From: Pseudomonas versuta
GTDB taxonomy: Bacteria > Pseudomonadota > Gammaproteobacteria > Pseudomonadales > Pseudomonadaceae
Direction of reading: 5' to 3'
Assembly: GCF_001294575.1 (NCBI RefSeq)
Contig: NZ_CP012676.1
Span: 1,240,001-1,304,000, forward strand
DNA: 64,000 nucleotides
Position 1 is the first letter of the stretch, and every line of letters begins with the position of its first letter. The notes below the pieces were generated by a model that did no database searches, was not told the origin of the DNA, and worked only from the letters and a program-made list of their open reading frames with translations. Both the position numbers and the translations under genes were made by a program. This document shows positions 29,724 to 38,156 of the stretch, one piece after another.

Positions 29724-30425
29724 TTATAGCGCACCGGGTCGAGAGTCCGGTTGATGTTGATCAGGCCCAGGCCCGGCCAGCAGTGACTTCAAGTAATCAC
29801 CGAAGCCCCCTTTGGCGCGACAGTCCAGCCGGGCACTGGTGGTCACCCTGGGCCGATGGCTCCAGGCGATGGAGGCGCCACAGGCCTGGAACTGCTTCAC
29901 CAGATGCACATCTTCATGGCATGCCAGCGGCTGAAAACCACCGGCCTGGCGATAAGCCCGGGCGCTGAAACCCAGGTTGGCGCCATGAATGTGCCGATGC
30001 CCGTCCTGGCCCTGATAGGCCGCCAGGTAACGAGCCTGGGCGGGCGTATCGATCAGGGTGCCCCAGTCCTCGATCCGCACCGTACCGCACACGGCATCGG
30101 CATTGAGCGCCAGTTGCGCCACCAGCCAGTCATCGGCTACCAGGCTGTCTGCGTCGGTGCAGGAGATCCAGCGCGCCCCCTGGTCGAGCAACCACTGCGC
30201 ACCGGTGCCCCGGGCGATGCCGACATTGCGGGCCTTGATTGGCAGCACCTTGATGTCGTAGTTGGCGGCTATGTCTGCAGAATCATCGCTGCAACTGTCG
30301 AGTACCAGCGTCACCATGACGGCCTCACCGTTGAGCCCGGGGTGCCGGGCTGCCGCAAGTGCGGCTTGCAGGCATTGTGCGAGCAGGTCTTGCTCGTTGT
30401 GAGCAGGGATCAGAATGCCGATCAT
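29724..30425 (-). CDS. GT2-family glycosyltransferase
   Basis: The 233-residue GT-A fold protein begins MIGILIPAHNEQD. It has the nucleotide-binding segment LVLDSCSDDSADIA, a DxD-type motif in CTDADSLVADDW, and an acceptor-side motif CHEDVHLVKQF. It has no membrane helices, so it acts in the cytoplasm or at the membrane surface. It would transfer a sugar from an NDP- or polyprenyl-linked donor to an unknown acceptor. It overlaps the methyltransferase gene by four bases, showing tight co-translation with the acyl-CoA dehydrogenase, PIG-L and methyltransferase genes. Confidence 0.88.
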   Translation of the reverse strand: MIGILIPAHNEQDLLAQCLQAALAAARHPGLNGEAVMVTLVLDSCSDDSADIAANYDIKVLPIKARNVGIARGTGAQWLLDQGARWISCTDADSLVADDWLVAQLALNADAVCGTVRIEDWGTLIDTPAQARYLAAYQGQDGHRHIHGANLGFSARAYRQAGGFQPLACHEDVHLVKQFQACGASIAWSHRPRVTTSARLDCRAKGGFGDYLKSLLAGPGPDQHQPDSRPGAL

Positions 30426-31021
30426 CGCAGGCCCTCCTGGCTTGCCACTGACATAGGGTCGCGGCCCCAGACTTCAAGTACAAAATCATCTTCCAGGTGC
30501 TGCGCGAGCCGGCTCAGCCCCAGGCGGGCATGCAACAGGGCATGCACTTGATCCCCGGTCAGTGCGCAGCCCTCGATGGCCGGGCGCCAGTGACAGGCCA
30601 GGACCTGACCCTGTTCTGCAAGGCTGTCCACGACCCGCTCAATCATGCGCTGCAACTCGTTGGCATCCAGGTAGTAGCCCAGTTCACTGAGTACGATCAG
30701 GTCAAAGCTGCCACTGGCCCAGTCCGCCGGTAACCGGCTCTGACGCACTTCAACGTTCGGGCAATGGTTCAGGCGTTGCTGTGCCAGTTCGACCGCCCTG
30801 GCGGCCGCGTCGCAGCACAACAGGCGGTCAGTGCGCAGGGCCAGGCCGGCACTCAACTCGCCATTGGCACAGCCCAATTCATAGATCGACCCATAATGCT
30901 GACGCGGTAAGCTGGCCAGGGTCAGTGCGCGTTTGCGCTGTTCGTACCAGCGCTCGCGAAAAGCCCACGGGTCCGGGTTTTGCTCATACAGCTGATCAAA
31001 AAAAGCAGTGGAGACACTCAT
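30422..31021 (-). CDS. NodS-like SAM-dependent methyltransferase
   Basis: The 199-residue class I methyltransferase has motif I in IYELGCANGELSAGL, an acidic residue after strand 2 (LLCCDAAARAVELA), and motif IV in FDLIVLSELGYYLD. The start (FFDQLYEQNPDPWAFRERWY) is typical of the NodS-type group, whose rhizobial member N-methylates the deacetylated sugar of Nod factors. Neighbours include a PIG-L deacetylase and a glycosyltransferase, so an aminosugar or its lipid-linked form is a plausible substrate. That is inference. The start lies 3 bases after the deacetylase stop. Confidence 0.82.
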   Translation of the reverse strand: MSVSTAFFDQLYEQNPDPWAFRERWYEQRKRALTLASLPRQHYGSIYELGCANGELSAGLALRTDRLLCCDAAARAVELAQQRLNHCPNVEVRQSRLPADWASGSFDLIVLSELGYYLDANELQRMIERVVDSLAEQGQVLACHWRPAIEGCALTGDQVHALLHARLGLSRLAQHLEDDFVLEVWGRDPMSVASQEGLR

Positions 31022-31024
31022 GTT

Positions 31025-31789
31025 TCACTCCTGCACAAAGACTATTTCATAGGGGCGCAGCAGGCGCTCGAGTGCCAGGGCGGGCAAAATCGGGCCTGAC
31101 CCGGTACTCGGGTCTTCCTGCAACTGACTGGTAAACGCACTGGCCGCATAACGTTTACGGGCCATGGCGCTGGGGCTGAGGTTGATTTTGTGCGCACGGG
31201 CCCAGGGCACCCGTGCATCGTCATCGCGGGCCCAGTGCCAGGTCCAGATCGGCAGTTCATGCAAGGTGGCACCCACGGCTCTGGCGGCCGTGCTACTGGC
31301 GCGGCCGACCGCATCATGATCGCTGTGGCCATCCTCGCGCCACGTTGCAAACACCACATCGCCTGGGCGTAACTGCTGCTCGATAAACATTGCCACCGCG
31401 GCTTCGTGGGTGGCGACCTGACTGTCCTCAAACCCTGCGCGCAGCCATTGCCACTCCGGTAGCGCGAGCCCCAGGCGGCGCAGCGCTTCTTCGGACTCCT
31501 GAACCCGTAACGCGCCCAGCTGCTGCGCAGGCCATCGAGTTGACCCCGGGTGGCTGGCAGTGCCGTCGGTGACCGAGATCAGCAGCAATGAACGCCCGGA
31601 CGCGCCGATCATTTGCAGCAAGCCGCCGCTGCCCAATATTTCGTCATCCGGGTGTGGGGCAATAATCACGGCGCGGGCGCCTTCGGGCACAAGGTCCGAA
31701 AGCTGTATTTCCGGGAGCATGGCCAAGCGTTGAGAGTCGCTCCAGTGATCCAGCGATGTGCCGGCCCCTACGATCAGATTGGTTTTCAT
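31025..31789 (-). CDS. PIG-L (LmbE) family deacetylase
   Basis: The 254-residue zinc-dependent deacetylase has the metal motif IIAPHPDDEILGSG and the second His motif HSDHDAVGRA. Family members remove acetyl groups from N-acetylglucosaminyl compounds (PIG-L, MshB, BshB). The ATG at 31789 overlaps the acyl-CoA dehydrogenase stop as ATGA and has AGGTGG upstream; a GTG three codons earlier is possible. No signal peptide is present, so it acts on a cytoplasmic substrate. It is the clearest hint that the operon handles an N-acetylated sugar. Confidence 0.9.
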   Translation of the reverse strand: MKTNLIVGAGTSLDHWSDSQRLAMLPEIQLSDLVPEGARAVIIAPHPDDEILGSGGLLQMIGASGRSLLLISVTDGTASHPGSTRWPAQQLGALRVQESEEALRRLGLALPEWQWLRAGFEDSQVATHEAAVAMFIEQQLRPGDVVFATWREDGHSDHDAVGRASSTAARAVGATLHELPIWTWHWARDDDARVPWARAHKINLSPSAMARKRYAASAFTSQLQEDPSTGSGPILPALALERLLRPYEIVFVQE

Positions 31790-32787
31790 AGCGGCCACCT
31801 AGTGTCAGGTTGCAGCGCCGCCAGTTTGCCCAGCACTTGCAGATCGCGTTCGGCATGGCTCTGGCGCAGGTACACCGGCAGGTCGGCGCTGAGCTGTGCA
31901 AAGTGCGGATTCTTGCAATAAGGGCCCGCGCCAAGAGCACGGCCGACATGCTGAATCACCTGTTCGGCGCACGCTTCAATGTGCGCCCGGGCCTGGCGTG
32001 CCAGCCGTTGCGCATCGTCCCCGGGTGTTGCGTCCACCTGCTGCGCGCAGTCACGCAACACGCAGGTGGCGCTGTACAGTGCGGCATTAACGGCCCCCAG
32101 ATGGGCCAGCGCATGGGGCTCTTCGCGCTGGCTGCAGTGGTGTTGCAGGTAACTGGCCAGCCGGCTGGCTGCACCGTGCCAGCAGGCGGCGATGCCGATG
32201 GCGCCGTGCCAGAAACCGGGGCGTTGCAAGTAGTCGCCGGGGCCTCCGACACAGGTGGCGGGCGCTTGTTCAAAGGTCACCTCAACGCTGGCGGTGGCGC
32301 GCATGCCTACCGCTTCCCAGCCGTGCGATGCGACGCTGATCTGTGGCTGGTGCATGTCCACCGCCACCAGTTGCACCGCGCCTTGCTCATCCCGTGCGGT
32401 GAGCAAGCCATAACTGACCACCGCCGCGCCCGAACACCAGGCCTTGCGGCCGCTGAGGATGGCCTGGCCATCGGTCATATGCACATCGACCCGCGCATCC
32501 GGCGGTTCTGCGGCCCACAATCCCCAGGTGCTGCCTGGCGCAGGCCGGGCGGCGCCCAGTTCGTGGAGGGTGGCCAGGGCATCGGTATGGCCTTCATAAA
32601 GCTTGCACAGGCCCAAATCATGGGCGGCGACCAACCCCAGTCGCTGCCAGCGCTCCAGAGTCTGGCCGCTGCCCGGCATCGGCAGTTGATCGAGGCCGGC
32701 CTGCACCATGTGCCGCAGGCAATCGCCCAGCGCCTGAGGGGTATCCAGGCGCGGCGCGTTGATGTCAAAAAATGCGTGCAGATCCAT
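31786..32787 (-). CDS. Acyl-CoA dehydrogenase-like flavoprotein
   Basis: The 333-residue protein has the layout of the acyl-CoA dehydrogenase superfamily. It has a helical N-domain, a middle beta-domain with LSGRKAWCSGAAVVSYGLL and GWEAVGMRATASVEVTFEQA, and a helical C-domain. It is shorter than the usual 380-400 residues, and I cannot find the classical catalytic Glu segment with certainty. It may therefore act on a carrier- or sugar-bound substrate rather than in fatty acid oxidation. It starts 2 bases after the glgX stop, so it is translated with glgX, and it overlaps the PIG-L gene by four bases. Confidence 0.8.
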   Translation of the reverse strand: MDLHAFFDINAPRLDTPQALGDCLRHMVQAGLDQLPMPGSGQTLERWQRLGLVAAHDLGLCKLYEGHTDALATLHELGAARPAPGSTWGLWAAEPPDARVDVHMTDGQAILSGRKAWCSGAAVVSYGLLTARDEQGAVQLVAVDMHQPQISVASHGWEAVGMRATASVEVTFEQAPATCVGGPGDYLQRPGFWHGAIGIAACWHGAASRLASYLQHHCSQREEPHALAHLGAVNAALYSATCVLRDCAQQVDATPGDDAQRLARQARAHIEACAEQVIQHVGRALGAGPYCKNPHFAQLSADLPVYLRQSHAERDLQVLGKLAALQPDTRWPL

Positions 32788-32789
32788 GT

Positions 32790-34952
32790 TCAGGCACCTT
32801 GTTCACGCATCAGCTCGAACAGCGCCATCGAGCGTCCATTGACGCAGTAGGTGCTATTGAAAGCGAGGGCATCCTGGCCCTTGATATCCGGGTCGAAGGT
32901 GTCGAGTTTACAAATCCAGCCCGTACCCTCGGGGACTTCTGGCAGGGTGAAGTCGATCCCGTCGTGGTGTGCGTTGACGGCAATCAACAGCGTGGCGTCG
33001 GCCCCGGCCCGTTGTACCCCCGAGACCCGTGCCCGGCCGTCCAGCAGCATGCCCAGGCTGCGGCCATTGGCGTCTTCCCACTGCTCGATACTCATTTCAT
33101 TGCCATCGGGGGCAAGCCAGGTCACGTCCTTGACCCCAAGCTCTTCGTTGTAATGACCGACCAGAAACAGGTTGCGGCGCAGGATCGGGTAGCTCATGCG
33201 CAGTTTGATCAGGCGCTTGACGAACTTGAGCAGCGACTTGCCGTCTTCGTCCAGGTCCCAGTTGACCCAGCCAATCTCGCTGTCCTGGCAATAGGCGTTG
33301 TTATTGCCGTGCTGGGTACGGGCGAATTCGTCACCGGCCACGATCATCGGCGTGCCCTGAGCCAGCAGCAGGGTGGCAAAGAAATTGCGCATCTGGCGCA
33401 GGCGAAGGGTGTTGATTTCAGGATCGTCGGTAGGGCCTTCGGCGCCATGGTTCCAGGACAGGTTGTTGTTGCTGCCGTCCTGGTTGTTCTCGTCGTTGGC
33501 CTCGTTGTGCTTGTCGTTGTAGGACACCAGATCGTGCAGGGTAAAACCGTCGTGGGCGGTTATGAAGTTGACCGAGGCATAGGGCCTGCGTCCACGCTGG
33601 TCATACAGCTCGCCGGACGCGGTCATGCGCGCGGCGAAGTCGGCTAGCTGGCCTTCGTCGCCTTTCCAGAAGGCGCGCACGGTATCGCGAAACCGGTCGT
33701 TCCACTCTGCCCAGCCGGGCGGGAAACCGCCCACTTGATAACCTCCGGGGCCGCAGTCCCAAGGCTCGGCAATCATCTTCACCTGGCGCAGCAATGGGTC
33801 CTGACGGCAAGCCACCAGAAAGCTGTGCCGCTCGCTGAAGCCTTCGTGATAACGCCCCAGAATGGTCGCCAGATCGAAGCGGAAACCGTCCACGTGCATT
33901 TCCTGGGCCCAGTACCGCAAGGAGTCGGTGACCATCTGCAGCACGCAAGGGTGGCTCAGGTCCAGGGTATTGCCGGTGCCGGAATCGTTGATGTAGTAGC
34001 GATTGTCATCGGGCATCAGCCGGTAGTAGGAGGCGTTGTCGATCCCGCGCATCGATAAGGTGGGGCCCTGCTCATTGCCCTCGGCGGTGTGGTTGTAGAC
34101 CACGTCCAGAATCACTTCCAGCCCGGCCTCGTGCAGGTGGGCGACCATCTCCTTGAACTCGGCAATTTTGCCGCTGGCGAGGTAGCGCGGGTCGGGGGCA
34201 AAAAACGCAATGCTGTTGTAGCCCCAGTAGTTGGTCATGCCTTTTTGCAGCAAGTGCTGATCGTTGACGAAGGCGTGTACCGGCAGCAGTTCGACGCTGG
34301 TGACCCCCAGCTTGCGGATGTGCTCGATAACTTCGTCCACCATCAGCCCGGCAAAGGTGCCGCGTACCTCATCAGGCACCGCCGGATGACGCATGCTGAT
34401 CCCGCGCACGTGGGTTTCGTAGAAAATCGTACGGTCCCATGGCACTTGCACCCGATGGTCGTGGCCCCAGGTGTGGGCGGGGTCGATGACTTTGCATTTG
34501 GGTACAAAGGGCGCGCTGTCACGTTCGTCGAAACTCAGGTCGGCGTCGGGATGGCCAATGGTGTAGCCAAACAACGCTTCTGACCATTTCAGCTCGCCCA
34601 CCAGTTGCTTGGCATAGGGGTCGATCAGGAGTTTGTTGTGGTTGAAGCGATGGCCATTTTGCGGGTCGTACGGGCCATATACCCGGTAACCGTAGATTTG
34701 CCCCGGGTGCGCATCGGGCAAGTAGCCGTGGTAGGTCTCGTCGGTGTATTCGGGCAGTTCAATGCGTTCAAGTTCGACTTCGCCGGTGGGGTCGAACAGG
34801 CACAGTTCGACTTTGGTGGCGTTGGCCGAAAACAATGCAAAGTTGACACCCAGTCCGTCCCAGGTCGCGCCGAGCGGAAAGGGCAGGCCTTCACGAATAC
34901 GCGAGTGTTCGACATCCGGTGTAACAGGGGGGGCTGACTTGCGCTTGGTCAT
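32790..34952 (-). CDS. glgX: GlgX, glycogen debranching enzyme
   Basis: The enzyme hydrolyses alpha-1,6 branch points of alpha-glucan, preferring short limit-dextrin branches. The 720-residue cytoplasmic protein has an N-terminal CBM48 domain (PLGATWDGLGVNFALFSANA) and a GH13_11 barrel. The catalytic residues are Asp360 (GFRFDLATIL), Glu396 (MIAEPWDCGPGG) and Asp468 (ITAHDGFTLHD), at spacings like those of E. coli GlgX. AGGAG precedes the ATG at 34952. It is separated from the DUF2934 gene by 167 bases with a hairpin, and it heads a six-gene run (glgX, ACAD, PIG-L, methyltransferase, GT2, EEP) with overlaps or gaps of only a few bases for the first five genes. Confidence 0.96.
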   Translation of the reverse strand: MTKRKSAPPVTPDVEHSRIREGLPFPLGATWDGLGVNFALFSANATKVELCLFDPTGEVELERIELPEYTDETYHGYLPDAHPGQIYGYRVYGPYDPQNGHRFNHNKLLIDPYAKQLVGELKWSEALFGYTIGHPDADLSFDERDSAPFVPKCKVIDPAHTWGHDHRVQVPWDRTIFYETHVRGISMRHPAVPDEVRGTFAGLMVDEVIEHIRKLGVTSVELLPVHAFVNDQHLLQKGMTNYWGYNSIAFFAPDPRYLASGKIAEFKEMVAHLHEAGLEVILDVVYNHTAEGNEQGPTLSMRGIDNASYYRLMPDDNRYYINDSGTGNTLDLSHPCVLQMVTDSLRYWAQEMHVDGFRFDLATILGRYHEGFSERHSFLVACRQDPLLRQVKMIAEPWDCGPGGYQVGGFPPGWAEWNDRFRDTVRAFWKGDEGQLADFAARMTASGELYDQRGRRPYASVNFITAHDGFTLHDLVSYNDKHNEANDENNQDGSNNNLSWNHGAEGPTDDPEINTLRLRQMRNFFATLLLAQGTPMIVAGDEFARTQHGNNNAYCQDSEIGWVNWDLDEDGKSLLKFVKRLIKLRMSYPILRRNLFLVGHYNEELGVKDVTWLAPDGNEMSIEQWEDANGRSLGMLLDGRARVSGVQRAGADATLLIAVNAHHDGIDFTLPEVPEGTGWICKLDTFDPDIKGQDALAFNSTYCVNGRSMALFELMREQGA

Positions 34953-35085
34953 GACGGCTCCTGGTGGTGGGTGAAAGCATGAATGTGAATTTAGAAAAGT
35001 GACCGGTTTCGCCGACGGTGTTTTTTGCGGGCAACACGTGCCCGTCAGGCATTACCGGCCCGTTAAAAACAACATCAGCGATTAA

Positions 35086-35107
35086 GTGCGCAGTTGCGTC
35101 TGCGCAC
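35086..35107 (-). terminator. Hairpin after the DUF2934 gene
   Basis: On the reverse strand GTGCGCAG and CTGCGCAC form an 8-base stem with a 6-base loop, followed by TTAAT. It lies 12 bases past the DUF2934 stop, so it may end the glgA-treZ-malQ-treY transcript before glgX. Confidence 0.45.
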
Positions 35108-35119
35108 TCGGCGTCAGGG

Positions 35120-35371
35120 TTAAGGCGTCGCCGGCTTGCGTGGAGCCCGGGTTTTTTTCGCTGCAGGCTCCTTCGGTGGCGCTTTTGGGGCCGCGCTGGC
35201 CCCCGGTTTGGCCCGGGCCTTGCGGGGTTCGGCCTGGGTCGGGGCGAGCGCTTCGGCCTGAGCCAGTTTGTGCGCCATATCCCAATGCCGGGTTTCCTGA
35301 CCTTCGGGTTTTCCTTCGGATTCCCATATTTGGTAGGCAAATTCACGGATGCGTTTTTCGTTGGTACTCAT
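35120..35371 (-). CDS. DUF2934 domain small protein
   Basis: This 83-residue protein has the DUF2934 signature in IREFAYQIWESEGKPEGQ and HWDMAHKLAQAE. The tail is rich in Ala, Pro, Arg and Lys and probably disordered. AGGAG precedes the start. Its place between glgX and treY is the same as in other pseudomonads as I recall (for example PA2161), which suggests a constant but undefined role in alpha-glucan or stress metabolism. Confidence 0.85.
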   Translation of the reverse strand: MSTNEKRIREFAYQIWESEGKPEGQETRHWDMAHKLAQAEALAPTQAEPRKARAKPGASAAPKAPPKEPAAKKTRAPRKPATP

Positions 35372-35387
35372 CGCAAAGCTCCTGAAC

Positions 35388-38156
35388 TCAAGTGTTGATC
35401 ATGAGGGTGACGGGGAAGGTGTCGAGAGCATCGCTGACCCGTAGCGTCTTACTTTTAATGACTACGGGTATTTCAAAAAGTCCCTTAAATTTGCAGCCGA
35501 ATCGGTCAGACGGTAATTCGATGCAGGTATCTGCCCAAACTGAGGCTGAATTAAAGGTGGGTGTCTGTTGTTGAATGTCATGGGCGCACAGGCGGGGCAC
35601 CACGATCACGGCTGTCTGGTCCTGCCATTGGCGGGCAAAAGCCAGTATTTGGCCGGCCCGCGGGCCGTTCACCGCAAGCGGGATGTAACTGCCGTGGCTG
35701 AACAATTGGGGATGCTGGGCGCGCAGATTCAGGGTGCGTGCAATCAACGCCTGTTTGATCGCGCCGCTGCGCCAGTCCTGCAGCAGCATCTGTTCGTCGG
35801 GGCAGGTATCGAGCAGTTGCCGGCGCTGTTGGAAATCCACCGCCCGCCGGTTGTCCGGGTCCACCAGGCTCAGGTCCCAGAGATCGGTGCCCTGATAGAT
35901 ATCGGGGACTCCGGGAGTTGTCAGTTTCAACAGGCATTGCGCCAGCCCGTTGACGGCTCCGGCACTGGCGATAGCTTCGCAAGCCCGGAAAAGCTCCATT
36001 CGCAATGTCAGGCCGGCCGGTTGCAGCAACAGCCTCTCAATAAAGGTTTTGACGGCGAGTTCATAAGGCTCATTGGGTGCGTCCCATTGGCTCTGGAGCT
36101 TGGCTTCGCGCAAGGCCTTGAGCTGCCATTGCCAGAGCCTGTCGTTGTACTGCTGCAAGCCGTGCCCGTCTTCAGGGCTCAGATCCAGTGGCCAGCTGCT
36201 GAGGATGACTTGATACAGGATCAACTCATCGCCGGGCGTGGGGCTTGCGGCGTCGGTCTTCAGAGCCTGCGCCAGCGGTAGCCAGCGCTCGACGCATTGC
36301 ACATACCAGGTGCTGCGCTCACTGAGCACGGCAAGGCGTGCACGGCTGTCTTCGCCGCGCTTGTGATCATGGGTGGCGGTGGCCAGCAGGTTATGGGGGA
36401 AGTGTTTTAAGCGCTGGGCACAGGCGCGGTGAAAATCCTCGCTCGGGGCGCTGAAACGCTCAACACTGAAGCCCACATCGTTGCGCGACAACAACCGCCC
36501 ATAGCGATAGAACGCAGTGTCTTCCACGGCTTTGGCGGCCGCGGGCGAGGTCAGTTGCTGAAAGCGCGCGCAGGCATGTTTGAGGCGTCTGCGCGTGCGT
36601 CCCGGCGGCAAGTTGCGCCAGGGATTACCGCCCAGCCACTGCTGTAAACAGTCCAGTACCGGCCAGTCCGCTTCACTCAGGTCTTCGCGGGCGCCGGCCA
36701 GCGCTTGCTGAAAGAAAACCTCATCGGCGGCACCGCGTCCGTCTGCACTGATGTAGGTGCGGTACACCGGAAAATGTATCACCAGGGCTTCCAGAGCCCG
36801 GCGTATGGCGCCCAGGGTCAAGTCGCGGCTCATGATGTCGTCGCGGGCGACGTCCAGCAATGCATGGGCCACGCTTGAGAAATCACCGGCCAGCGAACCT
36901 TTGAGGATCTGTTGGCGTGCCAGCAGCGCTTCGGGCTGGAAGTCGGCCGGCCTCTGGCTCAGGGTCGACCATAATTGAGCAAGGGGCTGCTCACCCTCGG
37001 GCTGATGCTGGAGCAATGACACCTGATCCATGAATTCATAACCGGTGGTGCCGTCTACACACCAGTCGTCAGGCAGTTGTTCGTCCATGGCGAGGATTTT
37101 TTCCACATGGATCGATACATGCTGGCCAGGTCTGAGACTGTCGACCCGGCGTCGTAATTTTCGGCAATACGCCCTGGGGTAGGCGAGGCCGTCAATGTGA
37201 TCGATGCGCACGCCGTCTACCAGCCCTTCGGCAATCAGCTGGAAAATTTTGCTGTGGGTGGCTTCAAACACCGTCGAGCGCTCAACGCGCACACCTGCGA
37301 GTTCGTTGACATCAAAGAAGCGCCGCCAGTTGATGTCATCGGCGGCAGTACGCCAACTGGCGAGTCGGTAAGCCTGACGTTCGAGCAACTGGTGCAGGCG
37401 GGCAAAGCCTTGGGCATGGCGTGAATCGAAACGCGACAACAATTGCCCGATAGCCTCAGTGCAGTCCGCAGACTGGCTTAAGCCGGCCAGCTCCTGTTGC
37501 AGCGCCAGGGCCTGCTCCCGGGGGGAGTCACTGTCTTTGAGTGCGCCAAAGCGCTCTGCCAGTGCCTGCAATTGCGGCTGCGGGCTGTTGTCCAGCAGGC
37601 TGGGGTAATGCAGCGGGCAAATCGGGAAATGATGAGCGCCATACTCTGCGTGAAAAGCCCCCGTGCCGGGATTGAAACGCAACCGGATACTGCCTTCCTG
37701 CAGGCTTGCTCCATAGTCATTGCCCAGAAAGGGCAGCAATAACAGGCCATTGAGCAACGGGTCGGTGGAGTTCCACTGGATATCAAAATATTCGGCGTAG
37801 GGGCTGGCCCGGCCCCAGGCCAGCAGGTCAAGCCACCAGGCATTGTCGCTGCCGCCGACGGCCATATGATTGGGCACGATATCGAGAATCAGCCCCATGC
37901 CGTGGGCCCGCAACTCTGCCACCAGCCGGCGCAACGCCGGTTCACCGCCCAGTGCGGGGCTGACGTGGGTCGGGTCCACCACGTCGTAGCCATGCATCGA
38001 GCCTTCACGGGCGGTGAGCAACGGCGAGGCGTAAATATGGCTGATGCCCAGGCGAGCGAGGCAGGGCACCTGCAGTCGTGCATCGTCCAGGGTGAAACCG
38101 GCATGCAATTGCAAGCGCTGGGTTGCCCGAAGGGAGAGTGCAGTAGCCCCGTTCAT
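35388..38156 (-). CDS. treY: TreY, maltooligosyl trehalose synthase
   Basis: The enzyme isomerises the reducing-end bond of maltooligosaccharides to the trehalose linkage. The 922-residue GH13_26 protein has the early motif ISHIYASPLLTAREGSMHGY, the catalytic Asp region DGVRIDHIDGLAYP, a catalytic Glu in HVEKILAMDEQL, and ATATHDHKRGEDSRAR near the third acidic site. Its ATG overlaps the malQ stop as ATGA. It works with TreZ (next but one upstream) to release trehalose from alpha-glucan. The DUF2934 gene follows after 16 bases. Confidence 0.96.
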   Translation of the reverse strand: MNGATALSLRATQRLQLHAGFTLDDARLQVPCLARLGISHIYASPLLTAREGSMHGYDVVDPTHVSPALGGEPALRRLVAELRAHGMGLILDIVPNHMAVGGSDNAWWLDLLAWGRASPYAEYFDIQWNSTDPLLNGLLLLPFLGNDYGASLQEGSIRLRFNPGTGAFHAEYGAHHFPICPLHYPSLLDNSPQPQLQALAERFGALKDSDSPREQALALQQELAGLSQSADCTEAIGQLLSRFDSRHAQGFARLHQLLERQAYRLASWRTAADDINWRRFFDVNELAGVRVERSTVFEATHSKIFQLIAEGLVDGVRIDHIDGLAYPRAYCRKLRRRVDSLRPGQHVSIHVEKILAMDEQLPDDWCVDGTTGYEFMDQVSLLQHQPEGEQPLAQLWSTLSQRPADFQPEALLARQQILKGSLAGDFSSVAHALLDVARDDIMSRDLTLGAIRRALEALVIHFPVYRTYISADGRGAADEVFFQQALAGAREDLSEADWPVLDCLQQWLGGNPWRNLPPGRTRRRLKHACARFQQLTSPAAAKAVEDTAFYRYGRLLSRNDVGFSVERFSAPSEDFHRACAQRLKHFPHNLLATATHDHKRGEDSRARLAVLSERSTWYVQCVERWLPLAQALKTDAASPTPGDELILYQVILSSWPLDLSPEDGHGLQQYNDRLWQWQLKALREAKLQSQWDAPNEPYELAVKTFIERLLLQPAGLTLRMELFRACEAIASAGAVNGLAQCLLKLTTPGVPDIYQGTDLWDLSLVDPDNRRAVDFQQRRQLLDTCPDEQMLLQDWRSGAIKQALIARTLNLRAQHPQLFSHGSYIPLAVNGPRAGQILAFARQWQDQTAVIVVPRLCAHDIQQQTPTFNSASVWADTCIELPSDRFGCKFKGLFEIPVVIKSKTLRVSDALDTFPVTLMINT

